64,000 nucleotides of DNA, from the NCBI GenBank assembly GCA_033030425.1, contig JAUFSD010000021.1:248001-312000 (forward strand). The letters run 5' to 3'. Under the pieces are notes generated by a model that searched no databases, was not told the origin of the DNA, and worked only from the letters and a program-made list of their open reading frames with translations. This stretch comes from Verpa conica (lineage: Eukaryota > Ascomycota > Pezizomycetes > Pezizales > Morchellaceae). This document shows, one piece after another, positions 11,899-23,615 of the stretch. The first letter of the stretch is position 1; each line of letters opens with the position of its first letter. The position numbers were made by a program, and so were the translations under genes.

Positions 11899-12598
11899 AT
11901 GGAGATAATCGATGCAATTATTGAGAGGGTAGAACATGAATCACGCAATCGCACAGCAACCTCGCCGAATGAGGAAACATTGAAGGATATTTACACAAAA
12001 TTGAGATACATAAAGGAGATTTACGGGGATATCGAGTGGTTGAATGAGGAATACCACGAAAACATAGACGATCAGACATTGAAAGGATTCAAAAACGCCA
12101 AAGGAATGAGCATCACGCAGATGCTCAAGGGCTTCAATGAAACTACTTCAGACCTCAAGAAAGCTAATTGCGAGGGGTTTAGTCGGGATCTTGGGCTCGC
12201 CATCAAGCATCTTGAGGGGGTGTAAGTCATGAAGTCAAGTTTTCTGTTCTTGATAATAAATCTAACCTACTTATAACAGCATTACTATGGGCGCCTTATT
12301 GACTGGAGTCAGATCCGGTGGAGTGTTATCATCGGTTCGTATAATTCTTACTGCCTGTTTCCAGCTCTTGCCCCATAGCGCAGCTAACTTACCCTCGGAC
12401 TCTAGAGGATTAAAGCCTGAAGACTGTAAAGCGAAACACAGTAAAATAGAACTATTATTATGGTAAGGCCTTCTCCTAGTCTTTCCTCGATGATGGCCGA
12501 GATATACATGTCTAACCGGTAACACCTATTAACAGGAATATTTAATCTGGGTATTTAATGCTATTGTTGCCTTCGTGATTAGTTTTTTGGCGAGGTAG
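11899..12598 (+). CDS. Small helical protein with probable C-terminal membrane tail
   Basis: Exon 1 (11899-12221) opens at a strong CACCATGG context and encodes about 107 charged, helix-forming residues (MEIIDAIIERVEHESRN...). A clear intron follows: GTAAGT donor at 12222, TCTAACC branch, ACAG acceptor ending 12279. Exon 2 (12280-12334) reads ITMGALLTGVRSGGVLSS. A third exon at 12536-12598 would add EYLIWVFNAIVAFVISFLAR and a stop, giving 146 aa and one hydrophobic span. Its donor (GTTCGT) is weak and its intron (201 nt) is long for this window. The alternative is read-through of exon 2 to TAA at 12464. I do not recognise the family. It lies 1.1 kb downstream of the patatin gene on the same strand, which hints at, but does not prove, a functional link. 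Confidence 0.5.
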
Positions 12599-14965
12599 AC
12601 TTGCTTGTAACAGGTGGTGCGTGGATGTGAGATTTGATGTTTCGAGATGTTATTTCTCATGCGGAGAACTCTTAGCTCCTGATTTCCTGTTATGTGTAAT
12701 ACAATATAGCCATATTATCATGTTAACTGCTTTCCGCTAAAGAAAATATTTCCCATAGATGGTCACCTCCCTACGGGGGCGTGTACCTCTCGCATGCGTA
12801 GGTCGTGACCTGGTACTCAACTACCTCTTGCACTATCCCAGGGCCGGACTCCCACCCATTCTTAATTTCCGAGAAGAAAAGAACAAACGCCAGGTGTGGT
12901 GTTCACCCTGAAATTCAGAGTTGAGGCGCATTGATTGCAGGGGGGCCAGCAGATTTTTTTGTTGGGCCGTTTGTACCCTTGCCGTCCGCAACCGCCACAA
13001 TCGCAAACCACAGCGGGGTGTTTTTTGAAGAATGCTAGGTCAAGTCGGCTGTGTTACAGGACGTTTTGACCAACCCGGTAGCACTTCCAACCTAAAATCG
13101 TATTCCCCACCGATGCGGTAGTGAAAACACCCACCTTTCCGCTATTGTATACACTTTCTGGTGATATATATCTAAAATTTCGTGTTTTTATAGGATTCAG
13201 ACCAATAATCCCATGTCTAATCACTCGCAGCCCATAAGCCAACCGATAGCCCATCTCTTGGCCGGCAGGATTCCTGACATCTACACTCTGACAGAAAACT
13301 TGATCCCGGGAGTCCTTGTCAGTATGATTGGGTAGGAGATAATCTTCCACGTGCCGATACGTACAGAGTATTGGATCGCGTATATTACGCCGACTTGGTT
13401 TAGTCTCACTACTCCTGCATATTATCTGCCTTAAGAAGTAGGCATTTGAGGTCCGCCCCGGCGGACTAACCAGCCACCAAAGATGCCTAGGGTGTACGAG
13501 CCTATAACGGTCTGTTTAAAAACCCCCACTAGCGGTCTTCCTATAATGGTGATCCGTAACATGAGTCTGAAGTCTCGTTTTAGAAGAAGTGGGTTGAATA
13601 TATTGGACCGGACTTGCTGGCGCCCGTTCTAGTAAAGCTCATGTTTGGAATCGACCTTTTCCGCCAATGATACGAGGTTGATAGATAGAATGCTAAGGTT
13701 TTTCAGCTGCCACAATACCCCGCCGTTACACTCCCCTGCACTGCATTTTCAGCCCTAGCCTTCTTCCGGAAATCCACGAGATCCATCTCCTTACAAGAAC
13801 TGGTTTGCAGCCCCGTCCCTTGTCACGTCCCTTACTGCCTCATGCTGTGCAACTGTACCACCTGAGATCTCAAAATAGAGGGATAGCAGGCTGTCAAGTA
13901 CCGAATAATAACAAAGAAAATAAACAGTTGAATTAACATGAAAGATAGGGGTTGCCCGGTTCGTTTTCAAAGGAAGAATAATCTCCGGGAATGATTCTAG
14001 GGGCTCAAAACTTCCGCTGCCCTGAATCCCTATGAAAAAAAAAAACAATCTTATGCATGAGATCATATCTAGGTTGTTCCTTGGCTAAAATAGAGCTCCC
14101 CTAAAAAGCAGGATCCCCCAAGGTATTCTTCCCCGGACTGTCCAATATGCTACCGTGGTTTTATGAAGATCTCAGATGGCCTGAGTATGGCTTTATCGAG
14201 AAAGTGCCAGAAAATTCGAGTAAATCGATGTCTTCTTTCCCTCGCTTAACGTCCAATGGCATGAATATTCGAAATCCTGTATATACGTACGTACCCCACT
14301 AGTGCTTACCGCCATAAAATAAATTTGAACACGAGTCTACTTAGCACAATACCTAATTTTCCATATTTGTATATACCTACATGAGCGCTATGGTCTATAA
14401 AACTTACATTTATTTTCTTGGCTGCTCATGCTGGACTCGAGTATAGATGCCTGTTGTAAACTTCGAGGTTTTACGACAACTTTGTACCTACCACGTAATA
14501 CAGTCTTGAGCATACACATATGCATAGCGACAGAGTCTCTATAGCTTACATATGAGCTTAGAGCAAATATGATAGGGGGGAGATACACCATAAACCCTCC
14601 CTCTAGTCTCAAGAAGTGCCTCAATCATAGACTCTCACTCTCGCATGGCTACCACGCAGGCTATAATAATCAAATCCTAAGGTTTATGAGAAAGACTTGA
14701 GATAGCAGAATCCCTTCTGTCAAATTGAAATCATGCGATAGGTGGCGGGGGAGGAATTTAGATGTACGAGTTTTCTTTTTTTTTCCCTTTCCTTCTTGAG
14801 TACATGAGCCCTCAGGCTAAGGTAATTGCATGCACGAGTCATACAATTCAGGCCCAGGCTATGACCATACAATGCGATGAATCCAGCAAAGTCTCTCAGG
14901 TCTTCCAGCATAGATTAAAGTAAATGACGATAAGAGAAGTGGCAGAACGTAGCCGTTTAGGTGGC

Positions 14966-14989
14966 GACGGCGGCGGCGGCGGCGGCGGG
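14966..14989. repeat. (CGG)n microsatellite
   Basis: About eight CGG units. It lies in a region with no supported gene. Confidence 0.8.
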
Positions 14990-15264
14990 AGGTGTATATT
15001 GTCATATGTGTCTAGATTGTCGATCACGGCTCGTCTCCGTGTGCGCGCCCCATGCTATGCCAGCCATTGCGGTGCGAAGGATGCACTTGCCCCTCCTGTT
15101 TACAGCCCTAACTACACATACGCGAGGATCCCTGGTTGTCGAAATACGTTATCAGCGATCAAAGGAATTCTGAAACGGGCTCGGGCTCGGCATATGTCCC
15201 CATAAATTTCGGGCCTAGAAGCACTTTATCCACATTGAAAGTAGCGTTCTCAAACAAGGCGACC

Positions 15265-15287
15265 AAAAAAAAAAAAAAAAAAAAAAA
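15265..15287. repeat. Poly(A) tract
   Basis: 23 consecutive A residues. It might mark the tail of an old retroposed sequence, but no body could be recognised upstream. Confidence 0.7.
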
Positions 15288-16489
15288 CCTTCATGCGTGT
15301 GGCACTCATCCTCCGGGGGGGAAGCGCTGGATTGCAGGGGGATCACGATCGAGGTTCAATTATATTTTGTGCCGTCGTGCACATAAACACTTCTTTCTGG
15401 CTCTTTCTGGCTCTTTCCCGGGGAGGGATGGAGGGCACCATTGCGTCTCCTTGTGGCCTCTAACAAGAGGAATCCTTCCACAATATAATCACCAATCTAG
15501 TGGTTTGGCCCATGAAGCCGGGATCTAGCTAAAAACACCGTGGAAAGGCCAGTTTCATTTCCCTCTCCAGCTTTGGTTGACTGAGCAGCACCGTAGGTGT
15601 GGGGGGCCTACCTCTGTCTTTCCACGGGATAGTCGTCGTAGCGCTAGGTCCCTAAATAATAGAATACGGGGAAAAGAAGGCCCTGGAAATGACCAGGTGA
15701 GACAACAAGAGCCACGCGACCATACAGGAGCTTGCCTGAACATCCCCAGAAGCCACTGGTGGCCTTTGGGCGTCCACAGCTACTCAAAATATAAAACTCC
15801 AAACTCTCTATGAACAAAGATCATGTGTAGAAGCCTGGAGCAAGCTCTCTTAGAGGGTTCACAGAGCTATATTAGGCTCTCGCGCTTCAAAAATTAGGAG
15901 AACCTATACAACTCAAGCATTTTTAATATACTCTTCTACTACTAGAAAGTCTCCCCTAACCATGATGTCGGAAGAAAGGGAAGGAGGAGAAAAATCGCCA
16001 AGACCAGGAATAGGAGGGTGCATTTATGCATAACATGGGGCCCCGGCCTGTTTTATATGAAAGATTTAAGGTACCACATCTTTCTATTACTCACATACCT
16101 TTTACCTGTGTGTCTTGTTGCAAGGGAAGTATGAAGTTAGTGGTATCACACTCGATCACTCGATGTCATAACATTAGATTAATTCCTGCTGCTGAATAGG
16201 TTTACCCGGGTAGCAACGGTTGATCCCCATAACTCATATATAACTGATAATTACTTCAACATGATATATAGAGCCTCGATAAATATCCATAGGCTAATTA
16301 ATTCTAATGCGGGCAGAGGAATATCGCACTAAACCAAGCCTCGCAGTTACAAGTGATTATTATTGAGGGCTGTATATATATTACATCTTATTGCAGTCCC
16401 TAGATTATATGAAGTGGTATGGTACTGAAGTCTACACGTCGTTAATGACTAGCTATATCACTTTAATCTAAGCACAATACTGTACCGAG

Positions 16490-16621
16490 CAGAAAGGGTG
16501 GGACAGAATTCTCTACTGACAAATTTCTTTCAGCACAGTTTTGTGTAATGAAGTCAAAAACGACACTTCTATGTGTTGAGACAATTAAAGACTTTTTGAC
16601 AACTGACTGTCCCACTTTCTG
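16490..16621. repeat. Short inverted-repeat element
   Basis: The left arm CAGAAAGGGTGGGACAG (16490-16506) faces the right arm CTGTCCCACTTTCTG (16607-16621). The arms are complementary apart from a two-base length difference. About 100 nt lie between them, with no coding capacity. It could be a MITE or a stem-loop remnant; no clear target duplication is visible. Confidence 0.4.
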
Positions 16622-17619
16622 TGTTCGTTAAAGTATAGGTTATATTATGAACTCGCATGGTATGATCTAATTCCTGGAGGGCTACGCGGGTCCGCGAGAC
16701 AGATTCGACCCTACATACGGCATATTACCCTTTAAAAAAAAAAAGAACTATAACCGTATCTGCAATCAACTACTGAGACTTTGGACGCACTGACTGTACA
16801 GTAGAAGACAGTTGGTGCCCCAAGCAAGGCAGGGCACGGCGAACCAAGTCCACGTGGCCGGCCTAGCTTCCGTCCGAAGGGTTCTATTAGGTCATATATT
16901 TTCCTTCTCGGGCCGAGCCGGCCATAAATGCAAGATTAGATGGTTTTGTATGATTTTTTTCACTTTCCGCTCCTTAATTTACCTATCATACCCCCCCCCC
17001 CTCCCCCAAAGGCTGTTTCACTTCGCCTTACTTTCGAACGGGATCATATGAGACATTCGGTAGTGAAGCTTCTACCAGGTTCTCTTTTATTCGGGGACCC
17101 TTGCCAAGCTCAATTAGGGGCTACAACAGTGGTTTCATAGGCGATGTATTTCCTAATTACCTCTCTGTCAAAAATACCCTAATACAATATGTAAATTTTT
17201 AAAATCTAAATAGAGCTATAGACTTCTGCTTGAAAAATAATATCGTGATTATTTTATCATCGGATCTGATGTAGAGCAATAGGTGGTCATGAGTAGTTAT
17301 AAGCAGATCTCTATGTAATGTCCGAATCTGAATCTATTTTCTGGCATTGACTCTTATCCTAGAGAGGATATGACGATAGGACCATTAATTTTTGAGGCTG
17401 TCGACTAAACTGAAAAGAGAGTCCTCATGCATGGTTAGCCAATATCCATCGTGCGATTTTTCTACGGCCTTTCTAAAACAGGTTGTACATATACACTTAA
17501 GCAATTTAAAACCAGACTACATGATGTAGGTGTTGGGCTGGTATTTTGTTTTTTTCTGCTAACCGTCCTTGTCGCTACCTAGAGCACATGTTCAAGAGAC
17601 TTTCTCCTAATATCTATGC
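16622..17619. other. Intergenic, no gene seen
   Basis: No coding frame of interest. A C-rich run (CCCCCCCCCC) lies near 16991. Confidence 0.45.
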
Positions 17620-17756
17620 TACTTGTCCGCCAGAATAAGAACCCGGAAACAGGGGGGGTAGTTTTTGTATGGCAAAATATCAGTGCACGACGTGACGCTA
17701 CTCCATAAGAAAAACTACGCTCCCTGTTTCCGGGATCTTATGCAGGTGGGCAAGTA
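17620..17756. mobile_element. TA-flanked hairpin MITE (family 1)
   Basis: The inverted arms are 45 nt each, 17622-17666 and 17710-17754, with seven mismatches and no gaps. The outer ends begin CTTG and finish CAAG. Both sides carry a TA dinucleotide (17620-17621 and 17755-17756), as expected for a Tc1/mariner-type target duplication. The pairing continues slightly inward, leaving a loop of about 30 nt. There is no coding capacity, so it would depend on a transposase elsewhere. Confidence 0.7.
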
Positions 17757-17938
17757 CTCGTGTCAGGGCTAAAGTATTGGGACAGACCAGGCTGTCACGG
17801 ATCTGAGCGGTCACTATTTTTCTCTGTTGCTACCACCGTGCTTCACTGTTTTTACTGCGTTTGATTGCGTCACGGGTCTGTGCAATCGTTATATTTCCCT
17901 TTTCAGCGTGTCCCAATACTTTAGCCCTGACACGAGTA
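17755..17938. mobile_element. TA-flanked MITE with perfect 30-nt inverted ends (family 2, copy A)
   Basis: The first 30 nt (starting TACTCGTGTCAGGGCTAAAG, 17755-17784) are the exact reverse complement of the last 30 nt (17909-17938), including the TA on each end. The interior of about 124 nt has no coding frame. Related, more decayed copies lie at 20290-20581 and 20584-20843. The perfect ends suggest a fairly recent insertion. The left TA is also the right TA of the hairpin element next door. Confidence 0.8.
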
Positions 17939-20289
17939 CATAGTAGAAAGGTGGATTATAAGACATATGTAAATTAAATCCTAGAGGATGTAGGTTTCAG
18001 ACAGGGGAATTGGTTGAGGGCCATTATTTCCCAGGTATCCAAAAAAACATATGACCCTACATGTCCAAATTTGATCCGGTAAAGAGGTTCTACGCAGATA
18101 AACCTTTGAATATCGGGGAAATAGTTGACTGGGGGTACTATGATTTAGGTCTAGGTTATAAAGCTTATTTGAAGGGTTCAAGTAGTCTAATACCTGATAA
18201 CTTAGTAAATATTCCCCACGAGAGACACTCTAAAATACTAAAGAAGCTAGTAGTTGAGCCTTGTGGCACTAGCATACAAGGCTAAGTGGCATCAGCCACA
18301 TTGACACCTGTCCTCCGAGAGAGATAGATCAACATATATAAACCATCCCTCTTTAGAACCAAAATAACATAGAAACATCCCGCTTGAGGAAAGATCTATT
18401 TGTTTATCGGTTTGGTCTTCGTTCAGTATTGAAGAACACTCTGCAGCCTACAACCTCTGGTCCTTACTGATTCCTAGTTGGACCCTTGTACTTTTTGAGC
18501 CCCCTGATCGCTACACAAAGAGCCACAGGACTAGATTTTTCGTGATGTGAATTGGCTAGGGGCCGTGGGATGAATGCGGACTATCTAACTGGTGGAAGGC
18601 CTTGGGTGGCCGAGGTTGTTCCAGTTTCTAACCTTAATCTTGTTTGGACCTCCGCGGAGTGTCTGAGAATCATATAGCACAGGTGCATGCAGATTACAGG
18701 CAAAAGCTCCTAGTCATATGCAAGTGTTACAGGGAAGGGGTCCTTTGGTGTGACATCTCTAATGGTGGAAATATATCACCGGCCTACTAGGGTTAAATCT
18801 TGGAACAAAGGTGGTTACCGTGGTATGCTCTTTTAAAAATATTCACTTGGGGCTGCTTTCTCGCTTAATATCTTAATCGGTTCAATATCCCAAGGCTTTA
18901 AGGGTGTGAGGGTGGTGAGATCTCGCTCCACTAATCCCGGAGACAAGGCTACAATTAATGTACATTACGGGTCCGGGCAGTTGAATATGCGCAGCGACCT
19001 GGTCCTGGGAGACTTCCGATGATCTCTTATACTGGTATGCTACCGCGGCATTACCTATGGAGTATAGTCTCCCCCAAAATCATATCTCTACTATATTCTA
19101 GAGAGGCAGGATATATTCCCGTGCAGCTGCATTTACGATACGAATAGTTTATTATACGGTTCGTGCTTTATTTTCTAGGCCGACTACCGAATCTTGTATT
19201 TTTGCACAGTCTGGTCTATTCTAATGTCAAATGCGAAAGCCGCCCCTCGCCTTGGTCATGGGGATGCAGTATACACGGACACGGCAAGGGCTTGACCAAT
19301 GACCCTGGCGTTGGTTTGCGCAGGTGACTCTGTAAAATGACCGGCATCAACACCGAGGCGATCATCGCTTCCCCTCGGATTTCACACTCTTATAAACGCC
19401 GGCTGATTGCCCGTACACTGGATATATCTAGTGGTATGTGTAAAGCTATCAGGTTTTGATATTTTACTACAGCTTTCTTTGTCTCTGTTTTAATTAATGT
19501 ACTCGGGGTAGGCAGTAAGTTCAAGAAAATGCATATTTGGCTCTCACTAATCGGCAAGTTTATTTTTTTACGCACTGGCCTTTACCTGGGCCCGAGACTT
19601 GCATTTTCAGATACTTATTATCTGTCCCGAGTACATTATATTCTCGGCGCTCAATAACGCCATATTTCAAGTCTGTTTAATGCACAGTCATTATAAAATA
19701 TACTACTCAATTAGAAGACTTCGGCTGACGGGTTCAAGGTACACCATCTTTAGAAATCATTCCCGGCAGACCTGCATAGCGATTCGCAATAAAATAAAAA
19801 ATAAAAAAAATCCTGCATAAAATTACAATGACTCAGTGATCTATCCCGTGGCCCCCCCTGAGGTAGTTTCCCGGGACCAGTCTTTCACCATAAGACATAA
19901 AGATTATAGTCCATATGATGAACATGCCGCGGAGTGATTAAAATGGCTTTTTATTACATATGCAAAGTCTTGCAGGATAAAACTACATATACTCTCAGTT
20001 AAACCCACTAAAATCACTAAATGGCTGTCTGCTCATTGGTCCCTCCTAGGCGTGGCACTAGAATATGAAATACGAGAAGAAATGGCTTTTTGGATCACCG
20101 GATCTCTACACGGGACAGCGCGCGGCCACGTAGGCAAAGCTATAGGGAAATATCTACAACAATAGATGACATAGTAGTACCTTAACCTCAGGGTTTCATG
20201 CGTTATGATTAATCAACCAACCAATCAATCAGTCAGATGACATAGTAAGTAGAAGGGCCCTTTTAAGACACCAAATCTTTCAGCGTACG
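17939..20289. other. Intergenic, no recognised gene
   Basis: A 74-codon plus frame at 18061-18285 (MSKFDPVKRFYADKPLNIGE) is not recognised and is not supported further. The rest is AT-rich without clear structure. Confidence 0.4.
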
Positions 20290-20581
20290 TACTCGGGTCA
20301 GGGCTATTGGGACATACCGCAATGCCACGGATCCGAGCGGCCAGTATTGTACTATCTTGCTGTGTTCTATTAGAAAGTTTAGGCTAAGCACGCTTTGTTG
20401 AGTCTAGATCAGAATCGGTCGGCAGATACACTGAATGAATGAATAAATTTATCATTAAATAAATGACAGATACAGTGTCTTGCAAGTCAAAATTCTACTT
20501 TGTATTGATTCTACTTTGTATTGCGCCACGGACCTATCTCGTCGTTATATTTTCCAGTAATTTAGCCCTGACGCAAGTGTA
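20290..20581. mobile_element. Decayed MITE, family 2, copy B
   Basis: The left end (TACTCGGGTCAGGGCTATTGGGACA) matches copy A apart from a small deletion and substitutions. The right end (TTTAGCCCTGACGCAAGTGTA) matches its complement with several changes. The interior shares a CCACGGATC(C/T)GAGCGG stretch with copy A. It is longer than copy A and contains simple AAT-rich sequence. No coding capacity. Confidence 0.6.
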
Positions 20582-20583
20582 TA

Positions 20584-20843
20584 TACTCGGGTCAGGGCTA
20601 AAGTATTGGCACACTCTGAAAAGAGGAATATAATGACGAGATAGGTTTGTGGCTCCGTATAGTGTAGTAATTTCCAGAATTGCGACTGACAGTGTATCTG
20701 TTGACTAATTTCAATCTGGACTTGACAAACTGTATTCTGTATTTGGTGCTCTCTAATATAACACGACGGGACAGCAGCGCAATACCGGCGCTCAGATTCA
20801 TGACACCCTGGTATGTTCCAATACTTTAGCCCTGACACCAGAA
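20584..20843. mobile_element. MITE, family 2, copy C
   Basis: The left end TACTCGGGTCAGGGCTAAAG begins at 20584 and the right end ATACTTTAGCCCTGACACCA finishes at about 20841. The outer TA on the right has become AA or been lost. It lies directly next to copy B. The minus-strand frame over 20545-20838 is an accident of the repeat, not a gene. Confidence 0.65.
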
Positions 20844-23615
20844 AACATAAAGCCTACAAAGCACGGCCCTAAAGATATTTGACCACCTACGCATACATGA
20901 TGCGGTTATTATATGAGCTACTTGAAGGGAAAAGAGTGGCTTTGCAGTTGACAGAAAGGGAAATGCTGATCTTATGGAATTGAAAGGTAAAGAATAACCC
21001 TTTCCCATGATAGATCCATACTAGAAAATGTTGTGGTAGTAGTACATTGAGTGAAATTTTACCCGAAAGTACTAGAGATAATGGGTATATAGTAGGACAT
21101 AGTAACTCACTCGGCCGCGTCATAGATATGACGATGGGACAGCGGGATTATCCGTTCTATAGACATAACACAAATTATGTAAGACCTGTACCACTATACC
21201 CCTGCTCCTGTTAGGTACTGTGTCGATAGAATCAGGAGGCGGAGGGTCAGGATCGGTCTGGGTAGTGCGGCGTTGTGCACAATAGAAACTGTGACCTTGT
21301 TTTCTGGTTCTAAAGGACAAGTAGGTTATTCACACCAAGTGCAAGTATCATAACAAGAATCTAGACCACAGAACTTGGCCCCTCCAATCACAAGAGTAGA
21401 AGTTCAAGCGGGCAAAGTAACGGATCAGGCCGTGGCACCGGAGGTAGGACCCCCACATAACAGAAGTCACGGATCACTAACGCTCTGCAAGTAATTAATT
21501 CGTATTATTTGGGCGTCACGTCTAACCAGTTATATCAAGGTGTCTGTGAACAGAGCCTCACGGCACGGCACTTTCTCGGACACGCGGGGCTAGTCACACG
21601 GTCCGTTACGATTAATTGTTGTAAGCCGCGTGAGACATAACTTGAGTCGCAATGTGACATCCCGTTTCTCCATCAGTCAGGTGTGTTCATCCTCTCACTG
21701 CGTCGAGTTTGATCTTGATCTGCGATCGTTGAGATGACGGGTCACGCATCCCCGGGCTACTTCTAGGCATTCTTACCACTGCGCCACCTATTCTGTGGCA
21801 ATAAGTACTTGTGTGTTATGATAATATCCGGTCAACACGTACAGAAACGCTAGATTCCAGCGCCCATATGCGCTATTTACCTTGGGTCCAGCACTACGTA
21901 CTTAAATCAAAATACATTTACTAATACAGATGATTAGGTCGCCTAGATATGAATGGGAAAGTGCTTTTACACCTTAATAAGTTTATTAATACTAATTAGG
22001 AGTGCCTGATATAAGTACAAAGTACTGGATTCAGCCAAATAGCTCGTACAGGCTTTAGAATCCAGTATGTTTATACTTGAATTTACCACCAACGGTAAAT
22101 CAGGCTTTGACCGATTTGTGCTTCTATAACAGTAGGCTCTCGTTCTAAGAATAACCTCGGTCTAGAAGTCGCTATTTTCATATGTAATGTTTTCTAGAGA
22201 GATCTTAGTATATTAATACAACCTTTAATACAAAAACACCCCTTAGAGAAATATATTTTCTAACACACTTCACACCACTAGGTTTTACATAGAACAAGAA
22301 CACAGATATTTTTATCCGAATAAAAACAATTGTTAGAGCTATCTGAGTTTAAACATCTCCCTAGAGATAATATTGTGCAGAAAATCTCCCTAAGGCGTTA
22401 TAACAAAATGTTTCTGATATTGTTTCAGATTAGGAACAGGCTCCTATAAACCAACCTAGTATCGTCTTTAAAGAAACTCAGACTAGTGTAACCAAACTTA
22501 CTAAGACATAAGCCCTCACTTAAATTCGTTGTACTGAAGATATGATGCGCGAGTACAATTGGCTGGCAATAGTACTACGTACTACTCAGGGTTCCACAAG
22601 CTCTTTATACAGCCAATACAGTGGGGCCTAGATATAAGCATGCTTTCAGGAATAGGAATTTCATATGCCTATATCATAGTTATGCTTGTATCAAGGTGGA
22701 TTTTCTATAGACGCTAGGAATAGGGTTTTCAGCCCGTATCGGGGATTCTTATATTGAGATTTTGTTGTACCCCTAAATGCGCAGAGTATATTAAGAAGGA
22801 TATCTCTAATAAGAAGCGATTATTATAATAGTGACAATAATAAAATATTTTGTAGCCCTTCTAGACCCTTATTACAAGCCTACGTATGGGGGGGGGGCGA
22901 CAAAAACATCCAGTCACTCACGTAGCAACCGAGAGTAAATCTTCTTCCTCCACAAAAACCCATAGATTAATGTAAGTAGATAGTACATGAACTATCAGTG
23001 TATCATTCCTCTAGTCGAATTTTCTGTTTCTTATCTACTGTGGTTATGTAGTGATACTCATCTCAGGCCTTTGGTTACTTTGTACTCTAGTGACTTCTTG
23101 CTTTAGTCCCTAGTATCCTCTCCGATAATCCTAGGTGTTTGACTATATTTTTAAGAATATATTACTAGGCCGCTTTGAGTAGGAACAATCGACGAGTAAG
23201 CGGCTCATATTATGCGAGTGATGGCTTGTGTCGGATAGTTGGAGACCAAGTGATTACCGCTGACTAATGAATAGTTATATTGAAGCGCCTCTAATGCAGG
23301 AACCACGGGTATAACAAAGGTACTTGTCCCCGAACCGTGAGCTAATAAAATCTGCTCCTCATTCATGCCACTGATAAACCTCATTCTTGTTATTTCTTTA
23401 GAAACCCACGAGCCGAAGTGATTCAACTCTGTATGGATTCATTTATTCTAACAAGCTCGATTTCCACCGAACTAAATTTTTTGAAACCAACCTCTTCCAG
23501 ACAGGGAGAAGGGGGGGGGGGCGAGATAACATTTATTTACACACCACGACCGACCATGAAACTACCCCACATGTCCAACCCTAGATAGATACAATTCCCC
23601 CACTCCACAGCAGAC
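20844..23615. other. Gene-poor stretch before uS15m
   Basis: No gene recognised. It contains a 10-nt inverted repeat (TACTGGATTC/GAATCCAGTA near 22024-22067), G-tracts near 22888 and 23511, and a tRNA-box-A-like motif on the minus strand near 21777-21787. Confidence 0.45.

Larger units (their letters stand above)
12599..16489. other. Gene-poor stretch with simple repeats
   Basis: No credible coding frame. It contains a short GC-rich hairpin (GTCCGCCCCGGCGGAC near 13452), a (CGG)n run at about 14966-14989 and a 23-A tract at 15265-15287. Confidence 0.45.

Noticed and set aside
20545..20838. 97-codon minus-strand frame
   Set aside because: It coincides with MITE copy C and its inverted ends.
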